Assembly: GCA_017617235.1 (NCBI GenBank)
Contig: JAFZWQ010000027.1
Coordinates: 22,133-86,132, forward strand
DNA from: Bacteroidaceae bacterium
GTDB taxonomy: Bacteria; Bacteroidota; Bacteroidia; Bacteroidales; Bacteroidaceae
Length of the DNA: 64,000 bases
Direction: 5' to 3'
Part shown: in pieces, positions 51,461 through 60,534 of the stretch
Numbering within the stretch: position 1 is the first letter of the stretch
Layout: every line of letters begins with the position of its first letter
Made by a program: the position numbers and the translations under genes
The notes under the pieces: generated by a model
Seen by the model: only the letters and a program-made list of their open reading frames with translations
What the model was told of the DNA's origin: nothing
Database searches by the model: none

Positions 51461-52909
51461 TTATATCTTTTTAGGAAACGTTTGACTGATGTTTTGCTCT
51501 CGATGGCATAGTCTCACCTCGATGCCATATTTCTCGTTGAGGTGTTCGGCCAGGTGTTGTGCCGAATATACGCTGCGATGCTGACCACCCGTACATCCGA
51601 ACGAGAACATCAGGTCGGTAAATCCCCGTTGCAAGTATCTTTCTACATGGGCGTCAGCCAGCTTGTACACGCTGTCCAGGAAGGTCAGGATTTCCCCATC
51701 GTCTTCCAGGAAACGAATGACTGGTTCGTCCAAACCTGTCAGCTTTTTGTAAGGTTCGTAGCGACCCGGATTGTGGGTAGAACGGCAATCAAAGACATAG
51801 CCGCCGCCATTGCCGCTTTCGTCCTCGGGGATTCCTTTCTTGTATGAGAAACTGAAGATGCGAACCGCCAAGGGACCATTGGGTAGTGGTGAGTTGGAGG
51901 TATTTTCCGGCTTGGTGGCAATCAGTTTGCTGAGCACATCTTTCATGTAGGGATAGGGGCAGGCATTGGCCTCGAGCATGGCCTGCAGGTTGTCGAGTGC
52001 TGGGGGTATGCTGTCCAGGAAATGTTTCTTCCGTTCGAAATATCCGCGGAACCCATAGGCTCCAAGCACCTGTAGCAAACGGAACAGCACCACGAGTTGC
52101 AGTTGTTTGCGGAACTTCAGTTCGTCCACCTCGATATATTGGCGCAAGGTCTGGATATAGACTTGAATCAGTTCCTCGCGTAACTCCTGGGGATAACGGG
52201 CAGATGCCTGCCAGAGGAATGAGGCTACGTCGTATTGCAGGGGACCTCTGCGCCCACCTTGGAAATCGATGAAGTATGGGTTGCCCTCAGCATCGAGCAT
52301 CACGTTGCGGGCCTGGAAGTCGCGATAGCAGAAGGCTGTCTCTGTGCCCTGCGTCAGGTCGTGTGCCATCTCTCGGAAGTCTTGTTCCAGTCGGATTTCG
52401 TGGAAGTCGATACCTGTTGCCTTCAAGTAACAGTACTTGAAATAGTTCAGGTCGAACATCACGTTGGTTTCGTCCATTGCGGGCTGCGGATAGCATTGGC
52501 TGAAGTCTAGCCCTTGTGCGCCTTCTATTTGAATCTTGGGCAGCATCTTTATGGTGCGACGCAAAAGTTGACGTTCGTCTTCGCTGTAGTTGCCGCCAGC
52601 CTCGCGTCCCTTGCGGATGGCATCGAATAGGGTAGTGCTGCCCAGGTCGTTTTGCAGGTAGGCGTGTCCATCTTCGCTTTTCTGCAGGACTTGCGGAACG
52701 GGGATCCCCTTCGAGGCAAAGTGGCGCGCCAGATAGATGAAGGCGTGGTTTTCCTCGACGGATGTTCCCACGACGCCTATCAGACTGTTGCCAGTCTCGT
52801 CGCTCAGCCGGAAGTATTGGCGATTGCTGCCGCTTCCAGTAATCGCCTTGCACGAAGCGGCTTCCCGCCCTGTGTATTCCTTATATAATTGCTTTATCTT
52901 CTCTACCAC
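51461..52909 (-). CDS. AmgK-like sugar kinase fused to a RapZ C-terminal domain
   Basis: Residues 1 to about 335 form an aminoglycoside-phosphotransferase-type kinase: GSGSNRQYFRL (25-35), catalytic YRDFQARN (Asp197, Asn202) and IDFQGGRRGPLQYDVASFL (Asp215), which resembles the anomeric MurNAc/GlcNAc kinase AmgK. Residues about 350-478 match the C-terminal domain of RapZ (FSFSYKKGIP; VFDCRSTHNPGRYEPYKKL; FSFGCTGGQHRSVY) without RapZ's N-terminal P-loop domain. In E. coli that domain senses glucosamine-6-phosphate. Start is GTG. It lies four bases before the MurU-like gene and 33 bases after guaA. Confidence 0.85.
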   Translation of the reverse strand: MVEKIKQLYKEYTGREAASCKAITGSGSNRQYFRLSDETGNSLIGVVGTSVEENHAFIYLARHFASKGIPVPQVLQKSEDGHAYLQNDLGSTTLFDAIRKGREAGGNYSEDERQLLRRTIKMLPKIQIEGAQGLDFSQCYPQPAMDETNVMFDLNYFKYCYLKATGIDFHEIRLEQDFREMAHDLTQGTETAFCYRDFQARNVMLDAEGNPYFIDFQGGRRGPLQYDVASFLWQASARYPQELREELIQVYIQTLRQYIEVDELKFRKQLQLVVLFRLLQVLGAYGFRGYFERKKHFLDSIPPALDNLQAMLEANACPYPYMKDVLSKLIATKPENTSNSPLPNGPLAVRIFSFSYKKGIPEDESGNGGGYVFDCRSTHNPGRYEPYKKLTGLDEPVIRFLEDDGEILTFLDSVYKLADAHVERYLQRGFTDLMFSFGCTGGQHRSVYSAQHLAEHLNEKYGIEVRLCHREQNISQTFPKKI

Positions 52910-52942
52910 GTTTCAACTTTGAACTTTGAACTTTCAAGTGAA

Positions 52943-54469
52943 TCACTCCCATTCGATAGTCGAAGGTGGCTTTGAGGAGATATCGTAGCAAACGCGGTTC
53001 ACACCCCTTACCTTATTAATAATGCTGTTGGAAACCTGAGCCAAGAAATCGTAGGGCAGGTGGGCCCAGTCGGCAGTCATGGCGTCGGTGCTGGTTACGG
53101 CACGCAGAGCAACAGGGTTTTCGTAGGTGCGTTCGTCGCCCATCACGCCAACACTCCTGACATCGGACAGCAGGATGGCTCCTGCCTGCCACACTTGGTC
53201 ATAGAGGCCCCAGTCGCGCAGTCCTTGGATGAAGATGTCGTCGGCATCTTGCAGGATGCGTACCTTTTCGGGTGTGATGGCGCCCAGTATGCGGACGGCC
53301 AGACCTGGACCTGGGAAGGGATGACGAGTGATGAGGTGTTCGGGCATACCCAGCTGACGACCCACGCGACGCACTTCGTCCTTGAACAGCCACTTCAGCG
53401 GCTCGCACAGGCTCAGGTGCATTTCTTCGGGCAGTCCGCCCACATTGTGGTGGCTCTTGATTACCTTTCCCGTTATGTTCAGACTCTCGATGCGGTCGGG
53501 GTATATCGTGCCCTGTGCCAGCCATTTGGCGTCTGTTATCTTCTTGGCTTCGGCATCGAATACTTCCACGAAGTCGCGGCCTATGATTTTACGTTTCTTT
53601 TCTGGTTCGGTTACACCCTCCAGGTCCTTGAAGAACTTCTCGCTGGCATCTACGCCGATGACGTTCAGACCCAGGCACTCGTAGTCACGCATGACGTTGC
53701 GGAACTCGTTCTTGCGCAGCATACCGTGGTCCACGAAGATGCAGGTCAACTGTTTGCCGATGGCTCTGTTCAGTAAGACGGCAGCCACAGAACTGTCCAC
53801 ACCTCCGGAAAGGCCCAGTATCACGCGGTCCTGTCCAATTTGCTCCTTCAGTTCCTGAACTGTTGCCTCCACGAAGTTGGCAGCACTCCAGGTCTGGTGC
53901 CCACCGCAGATGTCCACCACAAAGTTGCGGAGCAATTGCGTTCCCTGCAGCGAGTGGAACACTTCGGGATGGAACTGCACACCGTAAACGTGCTGTCCCT
54001 CAGCCTCGTAGGCTGCAAAGCGCACTTTGTCGGTGCTGGCAACACAGCGGAATCCGTCGGGCAGCGCCGTGATGGTGTCGCCGTGGCTCATCCACACCTG
54101 GCTGTTCGGTTCGAAGCCTTTGAACAGCGGGCACTGGGTGTCGATGGTGGTCAGGTTGGCCCTGCCATATTCGCGGCTGTCGGCCGGCTCTACACGTCCC
54201 CCCAGTGTGTGACTGATGAACTGTGCTCCGTAGCATATTCCCAGCACGGGCATGCGGCCCATGAACTGGTTGAGGTCTACCTTGAAGGCCTCAGGGTCGT
54301 ACACACTATATGGCGAACCTGCCAGGATGACTCCGATGACATCGGGGTCTCCCACGGGGAACTTGTTGTAAGGCAGAATCTCGCAGAATGTGTCCAGTTC
54401 GCGCAACCGTCTGGCAATCAGCTGTGTGGTCTGCGAACCGAAGTCGAGGATGATAATCTTTTCCTGCAT
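52943..54469 (-). CDS. guaA: GMP synthase (glutamine-hydrolysing)
   Basis: The 508-residue enzyme aminates XMP to GMP. The N-terminal class I glutaminase has GICYGAQ (Cys79) and the VQFHPEV His; the ATP-pyrophosphatase domain has LSGGVDSSV (about 224-232); the C-terminal dimerisation domain ends [18 protein letters not shown]. Normal length. Minus-strand TATCTTTG at 54504-54497 is the likely -7 box. It heads the leftward series guaA-kinase/RapZ-MurU-like. Confidence 0.95.
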   Translation of the reverse strand: MQEKIIILDFGSQTTQLIARRLRELDTFCEILPYNKFPVGDPDVIGVILAGSPYSVYDPEAFKVDLNQFMGRMPVLGICYGAQFISHTLGGRVEPADSREYGRANLTTIDTQCPLFKGFEPNSQVWMSHGDTITALPDGFRCVASTDKVRFAAYEAEGQHVYGVQFHPEVFHSLQGTQLLRNFVVDICGGHQTWSAANFVEATVQELKEQIGQDRVILGLSGGVDSSVAAVLLNRAIGKQLTCIFVDHGMLRKNEFRNVMRDYECLGLNVIGVDASEKFFKDLEGVTEPEKKRKIIGRDFVEVFDAEAKKITDAKWLAQGTIYPDRIESLNITGKVIKSHHNVGGLPEEMHLSLCEPLKWLFKDEVRRVGRQLGMPEHLITRHPFPGPGLAVRILGAITPEKVRILQDADDIFIQGLRDWGLYDQVWQAGAILLSDVRSVGVMGDERTYENPVALRAVTSTDAMTADWAHLPYDFLAQVSNSIINKVRGVNRVCYDISSKPPSTIEWE

Positions 54470-54496
54470 ATTGTAACGATTTGTTTATTTCGAGTG

Positions 54497-54504
54497 CAAA
54501 GATA
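54497..54504 (-). promoter_or_regulatory. -7 box of guaA
   Basis: Minus-strand TATCTTTG, 28 bases upstream of the ATG; no TTTG at the expected -33 distance. Confidence 0.5.
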
Positions 54505-54559
54505 ATAAAAAATCCGACATCTCCTCCTTATTTTAATAGGAATATTTCGTTTCCTGTCA

Positions 54560-54753
54560 AGCGTCACATCGTTACCCGCCTAGCGTCACATCGTTAGGCG
54601 CCTAGCGTTGCAACGCTCCGTTGGGAGGATTACTAATCCTACCTGCGAAGGATTACTATTCCTTCAGCCGTAGGATTACTATTCATCCATCAATAGGATT
54701 AGTATTCCTCCATCGACAGGATTGCAATCCCCCTTCGATAGGATAGTAATCCT
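54560..54753. repeat. Tandem array of nine 22-23 bp palindrome-headed units
   Basis: Three 22-bp units begin at 54560, 54582 and 54604 (AGCGTCACATCGTTA... twice, then AGCGTTGCAACGCT, a perfect palindrome). Six more begin at 54626, 54649, 54672, 54695, 54718 and 54740, spaced 23, 23, 23, 23 and 22, each headed by a version of AGGATTACTAATCCT (perfect or near palindrome) followed by about eight variable bases. The array fills most of the 388-base gap between guaA and moxR and ends 38 bases before the moxR promoter. No reading frame or hairpin-plus-T-run is evident. Confidence 0.85.
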
Positions 54754-54790
54754 ATAAACGATGTTTTATAACATTATTTAAACCTTATCG

Positions 54791-54822
54791 TTTGGCTATG
54801 ACGTCGAAAATCTGTATCTTCG
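54791..54822 (+). promoter_or_regulatory. Promoter of the moxR-bat operon
   Basis: TTTG (54791-54794), 20 bases, TATCTTCG (54815-54822); one mismatch in the -7 box. Predicted start about 32 bases before the moxR ATG. Confidence 0.65.
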
Positions 54823-54857
54823 CAGCCGAAAACGTAAAACAACAGAAAAATATAATT

Positions 54858-55853
54858 ATGGCAGAAGCAATTGACATCCGCGAATTGAACGAGCGGATTG
54901 AACAGAAGAGCGCCTTCGTCACCAATCTGCAGACGGGAATGGCGCAAGTGATAGTGGGACAGAAACATCTGGTGGAATCCCTGTTAATCGGTCTTTTGAG
55001 CGATGGACACGTCCTCTTGGAAGGTGTCCCCGGATTGGCAAAGACACAGGCCATTAAGACTCTGGCAGGATTGGTCGACGGCAAGTTCAGCCGCATACAG
55101 TTCACACCCGATCTGCTGCCCGCCGACGTCATCGGAACCATGATATACAGCCAGAAGGACGAAAAGTTCGTAGTTGAACAGGGACCTGTATTTGCCAACT
55201 TCGTGCTTGCCGACGAAATAAACCGTGCTCCGGCAAAGGTGCAGTCGGCATTGCTCGAGGCCATGCAGGAACGTCAGGTCACCATCGGCAAACAGACCTA
55301 TCGTCTGCCCGAACCCTTCCTGGTGCTGGCCACCCAGAACCCCATCGAACAGGAGGGAACATACCCTCTGCCCGAGGCACAGGTCGACCGTTTCATGCTG
55401 AAGGTAGTCATCGACTATCCCAAGTTGGAGGAGGAGAAGAAGATTATCCGCATGAACATTACTGGCGAAGAAGCCAAGGTAACCCCCGTCCTGAAAACGG
55501 AGGATATCAAGGAGGCACGTGCCGTTGTCCGTCAGGTGTACATCGACGAAAAGATAGAACAGTATATCACTGATATTGTGTTCGCTACACGCTATCCGGA
55601 AAAGTATGGCTTGAAGGAACTGAAGGATTACATCGAGTTCGGAGCATCGCCCCGTGCCAGCATCAATCTGGCCCTTGCCAGTCGCGCCTATGCCTTCATC
55701 AAACGTCGCGGATATGTGATTCCCGAAGATGTTCGCGCCATTGCTCACGACGTGCTGCGTCACCGCATTGGCCTGACCTACGAGGCAGAAGCCAACAATG
55801 TGGTCAGCGAGGAAATCATCAGCCAAATCATCAATAAGGTAGAAGTTCCTTGA
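54858..55853 (+). CDS. MoxR-family AAA+ ATPase
   Basis: The 331-residue AAA+ protein has Walker A GVPGLAKT (56-63), Walker B VLADEINRAP, and sensor region LATQNPIEQEGTYPLPEAQ. MoxR ATPases act as chaperone-like activators of vWA-domain proteins, three of which follow in the same operon. The frame is open 22 codons further upstream across the promoter, so ATG 54858 is used. Its TGA overlaps the DUF58 start by one base. Confidence 0.92.
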   Translation: MAEAIDIRELNERIEQKSAFVTNLQTGMAQVIVGQKHLVESLLIGLLSDGHVLLEGVPGLAKTQAIKTLAGLVDGKFSRIQFTPDLLPADVIGTMIYSQKDEKFVVEQGPVFANFVLADEINRAPAKVQSALLEAMQERQVTIGKQTYRLPEPFLVLATQNPIEQEGTYPLPEAQVDRFMLKVVIDYPKLEEEKKIIRMNITGEEAKVTPVLKTEDIKEARAVVRQVYIDEKIEQYITDIVFATRYPEKYGLKELKDYIEFGASPRASINLALASRAYAFIKRRGYVIPEDVRAIAHDVLRHRIGLTYEAEANNVVSEEIISQIINKVEVP

Positions 55854-56722
55854 TGGAAACCAGCGAGATACTTAAACGGGTTCGGCAGATCGAAATAAAG
55901 ACACGCGGCCTCTCCAACAATATTTTTGCCGGAGAGTACCATAGTGCCTTCAAAGGGCGCGGTATGGCCTTCAGCGAGGTGCGCGAGTACCAGTATGGCG
56001 ACGATATCCGCGACATCGAGTGGAATGTGACGGCCCGTTTCAATAAACCCTATGTGAAGGTCTTCGAAGAGGAACGCGAACTGACGGTGATGCTGCTCAT
56101 CGACGTCAGCGGATCGCTGCATTTCGGCACAGAACGGCAGATGAAACGCGATATGGTTACGGAAATTGCAGCCACACTGGCCTTTTCCGCCATACAGAAC
56201 AACGATAAGATTGGTGTCATCTTCTTCAGCGACCACGTCGAGAAGTTCATTCCGCCCAAAAAGGGAAGAAAGCACATTCTCTACATCATCCGCGAACTCC
56301 TCGATTTCCACGCCGAAAGTCCTCGAACAGACATAAGTCAGGCAGTGCAATACATGACGCAAGCCCTGAAACGTCGCTGCACGACCTTCCTCATCAGCGA
56401 TTTCATGGACCAACAGGATTTCCGCCAACCACTGACCATTGCCAATCGCAAGCACGATGTGGTGGCCATACAGGTCTATGACCGCAGAATCGAGGAACTG
56501 CCCAACGTGGGACTGATGAAGGTTCGCGATGCTGAGACCGGTTTCGAAAGATTCATCGATACAGGTGACCGCAGAATGCGTGAAGCCCAGCACCGTTGGT
56601 GGCGCAGGCGTTCGGAGTATCTGCGTGACACGTTCTCGCGAAGCAACATCGACAGCGTCAGTGTCCGTACCGACCAAGACTATGTTGCAGCCCTTAAAAA
56701 CCTCTTTGCTAAACGAAGTTAA
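55853..56722 (+). CDS. DUF58 (vWA-like) protein of the bat operon
   Basis: The 289-residue cytoplasmic protein has the DUF58 signature GRGMAFSEVREYQYGDDIRD (about 36-55) followed by a vWA-like fold with the MIDAS motif DVSGS (LLIDVSGSLHF). No membrane span. DUF58 genes nearly always follow moxR, and the product is the likely MoxR client. The start is ATG at 55853 (a TTG is in frame one codon earlier). Next gene begins after one base. Confidence 0.88.
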   Translation: METSEILKRVRQIEIKTRGLSNNIFAGEYHSAFKGRGMAFSEVREYQYGDDIRDIEWNVTARFNKPYVKVFEEERELTVMLLIDVSGSLHFGTERQMKRDMVTEIAATLAFSAIQNNDKIGVIFFSDHVEKFIPPKKGRKHILYIIRELLDFHAESPRTDISQAVQYMTQALKRRCTTFLISDFMDQQDFRQPLTIANRKHDVVAIQVYDRRIEELPNVGLMKVRDAETGFERFIDTGDRRMREAQHRWWRRRSEYLRDTFSRSNIDSVSVRTDQDYVAALKNLFAKRS

Positions 56723-56723
56723 G

Positions 56724-57800
56724 ATGAAACGCCTGATATTCATACTCATATTCTCTATTGTTCATTTCCTTGCAGCATCGGCACAGGTAACCGTCGAAGC
56801 ACGCATCGACAGCATGCAAATGTTGGTAGGCGAGCAGACGGGCATCACTATCGATGTCAGTTGCGATGCAAAGGCCACAGTGGAACTGCCCGTTCTGCTG
56901 AAAGGACAGGAACTGGCGCCAGGCGTTGAACTGGTGGAAATGACAGCAGCAGACACCTCGAAACTGGACGACGGCAAGCGCATTCAGGTGAGTCGGAAAT
57001 ACATTGTAACGGCTTGGGATTCATCCTTCTATTACATTCCACCTATGAAGGTGCGTGTAAATAATAAGGAATACGAAACCAAGAACCTTGCGCTGAAGGT
57101 GTATACGATAGACGTAGATACCTTGCACTTCGACCAATACTTTGGCCCCAAGGACGTAATGAATGCTCCCTTCTCGTGGGACGACTGGCGCCCCGTAATC
57201 TGGTGCTTTCTGCTGATTCTGCTGTTGGCAGCTTTGGCTGGATATCTCTTCCACGTGTTACGAACGGGAAAACCACTCATCCGCATCATTCGTCGCAAAC
57301 GCAGGGAACCTGCCCACAAAGTGGCCCTCAGCGAAATCGAGCGCATTAAGACCGAACGCACCTGGGCACAGGAAGATTCGAAGGAATACTATACCCAACT
57401 TACGGATACCCTGCGCACTTATATCCAGGAACGCTATAATTTCAGTGCGATGGAAATGACCAGCACTGAGATTATTGAACGACTGACACAGGAAAACGAC
57501 GAAGAGGCATTGGCTGAACTGCGCGAGTTGTTCCAGACGGCAGACCTTGTTAAGTTCGCCAAGTGGACGACACTCATCAACGAGAACGATGCCAACCTTG
57601 TGACAGCGCTGGAGTACATCAACCAAACGAAGCAGGAAGAAGACCCCAACCAGCCACAGGAGGAAATCATTGTAACGCCGGAAGCCAAGCGTCAGCGTGC
57701 CAGCATATGGGCTATGCGCATCACCATTGGCATTGCCTCCACTGCTGCTTTCGTTCTCCTCGTTTGGGTATTATATAGAACCATAGACTTACTAAGATGA
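56724..57800 (+). CDS. Membrane protein of the bat operon, unassigned
   Basis: The 358-residue protein has a signal peptide (MKRLIFILIFSIVHFL... SAQ, about 1-21), a periplasmic beta-rich domain (about 22-145), a membrane span (about 152-174), a charged helical cytoplasmic region rich in Glu/Arg/Thr, and a second span near the C-terminus (about 330-352). The periplasmic part resembles the repeat strands of BatD-type proteins, but I cannot name a family with confidence. The frame extends 65 codons upstream inside DUF58, rejected because the signal peptide begins at 56724. ATGA overlap with batA. Confidence 0.82.
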   Translation: MKRLIFILIFSIVHFLAASAQVTVEARIDSMQMLVGEQTGITIDVSCDAKATVELPVLLKGQELAPGVELVEMTAADTSKLDDGKRIQVSRKYIVTAWDSSFYYIPPMKVRVNNKEYETKNLALKVYTIDVDTLHFDQYFGPKDVMNAPFSWDDWRPVIWCFLLILLLAALAGYLFHVLRTGKPLIRIIRRKRREPAHKVALSEIERIKTERTWAQEDSKEYYTQLTDTLRTYIQERYNFSAMEMTSTEIIERLTQENDEEALAELRELFQTADLVKFAKWTTLINENDANLVTALEYINQTKQEEDPNQPQEEIIVTPEAKRQRASIWAMRITIGIASTAAFVLLVWVLYRTIDLLR

Positions 57801-58795
57801 CATTTGCCAATTCCATATATTTCATTCTGCTTGCCCTGCTCGTACCTTATATAATATGGTACGTGCTCAGGTGGCGTCGCTCGCATCCTGTCCTGCAGGT
57901 CAGCAGCACCTATGCCTTCGAGGGCGTGCGCCGTTCGTGGAAGGAATACCTCATTCATGCACCCTTCCTGTTGCGGTTGGCCTGCATCGTGCTGGCCATC
58001 ATTGCATTGGCACGTCCCCAGACCACGAACAACTGGAAACAGACAGACGTAGAGGGCATAGACATCATGCTCTGTATGGACGTCTCTACCTCGATGTTGG
58101 CAGAAGACCTGCGTCCCAACCGTGTGAAGGCAGCCCGTGAGGTTGCTATCGAGTTTATCTCAGGACGCCCCAACGACAATATCGGACTTACGCTGTTTGC
58201 TGGCGAGGCTTACACCCAATGCCCCATGACGGTGGATCACGCTGTGCTCATCAACATGTTGCAGGGTATGCAATGTGACATGACTGCAAAGGGACTCATC
58301 GAGGATGGTACTGCTATCGGAATGGGCCTGGCTTCGGCTGTTGCCCGTCTGAAGGATTCGAAGGCCAAGAGCAAGGTCATCATCCTCTTGACGGACGGTT
58401 CGAACAATAGGGGCGACATTTCGCCACTGACGGCAGCTGAGATTGCCAAAAGTTTTGGCATCCGCGTCTATACCATTGGTGTGGGCACCAACGGACTTGC
58501 CCGTTACCCCATGCCAGTAGCTGGCGGTATCCAATACATACAGGTCCCTGTCGAGATTGACACAAAGACGCTGCAAAGCATTGCACAGAAGACGGATGGC
58601 GAGTTCTATCGTGCCAAGGACACTAAGGGACTGCGCGAGGTGTATCAGGAAATTGACAAACTGGAGAAGACGAAACTTAACGTGAAGAAGTTCACCAAGC
58701 GTTACGAGGCATTCGTTCCCTTTGCTTTAGCTGCCGTGTTGGCCCTCCTGCTTGAACTTTTGCTTCGCTTCACCATCTTGAAACGCATACCATAA
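57797..58795 (+). CDS. batA: BatA: vWA-domain membrane protein
   Basis: The 332-residue protein has two N-terminal membrane spans (about 6-24 and 55-73), a vWA domain with MIDAS DVSTS in LCMDVSTSMLAEDL (about 93-106) and LLTDGSNNRG, and a C-terminal span (about 306-325). Bat proteins were named from a Bacteroides fragilis aerotolerance mutant; their molecular role is still unclear, probably a MoxR-serviced membrane complex. Coupled to the preceding gene by a four-base overlap, five bases to batB. Confidence 0.92.
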   Translation: MTFANSIYFILLALLVPYIIWYVLRWRRSHPVLQVSSTYAFEGVRRSWKEYLIHAPFLLRLACIVLAIIALARPQTTNNWKQTDVEGIDIMLCMDVSTSMLAEDLRPNRVKAAREVAIEFISGRPNDNIGLTLFAGEAYTQCPMTVDHAVLINMLQGMQCDMTAKGLIEDGTAIGMGLASAVARLKDSKAKSKVIILLTDGSNNRGDISPLTAAEIAKSFGIRVYTIGVGTNGLARYPMPVAGGIQYIQVPVEIDTKTLQSIAQKTDGEFYRAKDTKGLREVYQEIDKLEKTKLNVKKFTKRYEAFVPFALAAVLALLLELLLRFTILKRIP

Positions 58796-58799
58796 TATT

Positions 58800-59822
58800 A
58801 TGTTCAGATTCGAGAATCCATTATACTTGTATGCTTTAGCCATCATTCCACTGTTGGCTCTACTATATTATTATAGTAACTATCGTAGAGGAAAACGCCT
58901 GAAGAAATATGGCGACCCCACGTTGTTGCGAGAGTTGATGATAGATGTCTCTGTATGGCGCCCACAAGTGAAGGCCTGGCTCCTCATATTAGCCCTCGCA
59001 GCTCTTATCATTGCAGCAGCCCGTCCGCAGTTCGGTACCAAGATAGATACTACGGAACGTAACGGTATAGAGGCCATCATTGCGATGGATGTATCGAATT
59101 CCATGCTGGCCAACGATGTGCGCCCTTCGCGACTGGATAAGGCAAAGATGTTGGTATCGAACATGGTGGACGAAATGAAGGACGATAAGGTGGGGCTCAT
59201 CGTTTATGCCGGTCAGGCTTTCGTGCAACTCCCCATCACCAACGATTATGTGTCTGCCAAGATGTTCCTCGATGGTATTGACCCTTCGATGATTGCCACC
59301 CAGGGAACGGACATTGCTACAGCCATCGACCTGGCATCAAAGTCTTTCACGCAGAAAAAGGATGTATCGCGTGCCATCTTCCTCATCACAGACGGTGAGG
59401 ATAACGAAGGTGGAGCAGTAGAGGCTGCAAAGGAAGCTGCCAAGTTAGGCATCCGTGTTTATGTGTTGGGTGTGGGTTCACCAGATGGTGCTCATGTTCC
59501 CATTCCAGGCACCACGCAATATTTTATCGACGAACAGGGTAACCCCATCGTTTCGCGCCTTAGCGAGGAGATGTGCCGCCAGATAGCCCATGCGGGAAAT
59601 GGCGCTTACATTTATGTCGATAACAGCAGTTCTGCCCAGCGCGAACTATCGAAGTATGTGGATAAATTGGCAAAGGCCAAACTCGAGAGTCAGGTTTACA
59701 GTGAATTCGACGAGCAGTATCAAGGGTTCCTTATTTTGGCTCTTGTGTTCCTATTGCTCGACCTTTGCTTGCTCGAGCGTAAGAACCATCTGTTGCAGAA
59801 CTTTCATCTCTTTAAGAAGTAA
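58800..59822 (+). CDS. batB: BatB: vWA-domain membrane protein
   Basis: The 340-residue protein parallels BatA: two N-terminal spans (about 8-25 and 57-74), MIDAS DVSNS in AMDVSNSMLANDV, ITDGEDNEGG, and a C-terminal span (about 307-328). BatA and BatB are likely paralogues that assemble together. Three bases separate it from batC. Confidence 0.92.
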   Translation: MFRFENPLYLYALAIIPLLALLYYYSNYRRGKRLKKYGDPTLLRELMIDVSVWRPQVKAWLLILALAALIIAAARPQFGTKIDTTERNGIEAIIAMDVSNSMLANDVRPSRLDKAKMLVSNMVDEMKDDKVGLIVYAGQAFVQLPITNDYVSAKMFLDGIDPSMIATQGTDIATAIDLASKSFTQKKDVSRAIFLITDGEDNEGGAVEAAKEAAKLGIRVYVLGVGSPDGAHVPIPGTTQYFIDEQGNPIVSRLSEEMCRQIAHAGNGAYIYVDNSSSAQRELSKYVDKLAKAKLESQVYSEFDEQYQGFLILALVFLLLDLCLLERKNHLLQNFHLFKK

Positions 59823-59825
59823 CCT

Positions 59826-60521
59826 ATGAAACGTATATTTTACCTTATATTAATATTCGCACCATGTTTCATACATACAGCCGCTGCCCAAAACGTGCGC
59901 GACTATATTCGACATGGTAATCGCATGTATCGCGATTCGATATACGACAAGTCTCAGGTTCAGTACCAGAAGGGCTTTGAGAAGGATTCCAGTGGTGTGG
60001 AGATAAATTACAACCTCGGCAATTCCTTCCTGCGACAAGGACAGCCTAAAGAGGCCATGAGGCTGTATGAGAAGGTGTCGAAGGTTGAGCACGACAAGGC
60101 TCGTCGACATATGATTTTCCATAATATGGGAGTCATCCTGCAGAGTCAGAAACAGTTTGGTCCTGCCATCGAGGCATATAAGGAAGCATTGCGTTGCGAC
60201 CCTTCCGACCACGAATCGCGTTATAATCTCGTACTATGTCAGCGTCAGCTCAAGAACGAGCAGCAACCGCAAGGCGGAGATCAGGATGACAAGAACGGAG
60301 ATAAAAACGATAAGGACCAGCAGAAGCAGGACCAGCAACAGAAACAACAAAAGAAGGATGACAAACAGGAGCAGAAGCAGCAACAGCAAGAACAGCAGAT
60401 GAGCAAGGAGAATGCTGAACAGATGTTGAATGCTGCCATGCAGGACGAACGTCAGACACAAGATAAGGTAAAGAAACAATTGCAGCAGGCTCAACCTCGT
60501 CGCTTGCAGAAACAATGGTAA
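59826..60521 (+). CDS. batC: BatC: TPR protein with Gln/Lys-rich tail
   Basis: The 231-residue protein has a signal peptide (to about 21, AAAQ), three TPRs (about 35-135: NYNLGNSFLRQGQPKEAMRLY; FGPAIEAYKEALRCDPSDHE) and a low-complexity Gln/Lys/Asp tail (about 140-231, runs such as QQQKQQKKDD). Periplasmic scaffold in the Bat complex by analogy. The tail is coded by CAG/CAA/AAG mixtures, so it is not a simple nucleotide repeat. 13 bases to batD. Confidence 0.9.
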   Translation: MKRIFYLILIFAPCFIHTAAAQNVRDYIRHGNRMYRDSIYDKSQVQYQKGFEKDSSGVEINYNLGNSFLRQGQPKEAMRLYEKVSKVEHDKARRHMIFHNMGVILQSQKQFGPAIEAYKEALRCDPSDHESRYNLVLCQRQLKNEQQPQGGDQDDKNGDKNDKDQQKQDQQQKQQKKDDKQEQKQQQQEQQMSKENAEQMLNAAMQDERQTQDKVKKQLQQAQPRRLQKQW

Positions 60522-60534
60522 TAGAAAGGATTAC

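Noticed and set aside
54560-54753. CRISPR array
   Set aside because: The conserved part is only about 15 bases and palindromic, the variable part about 8 bases, the period 22-23, and no cas gene is present; too short for any CRISPR type.
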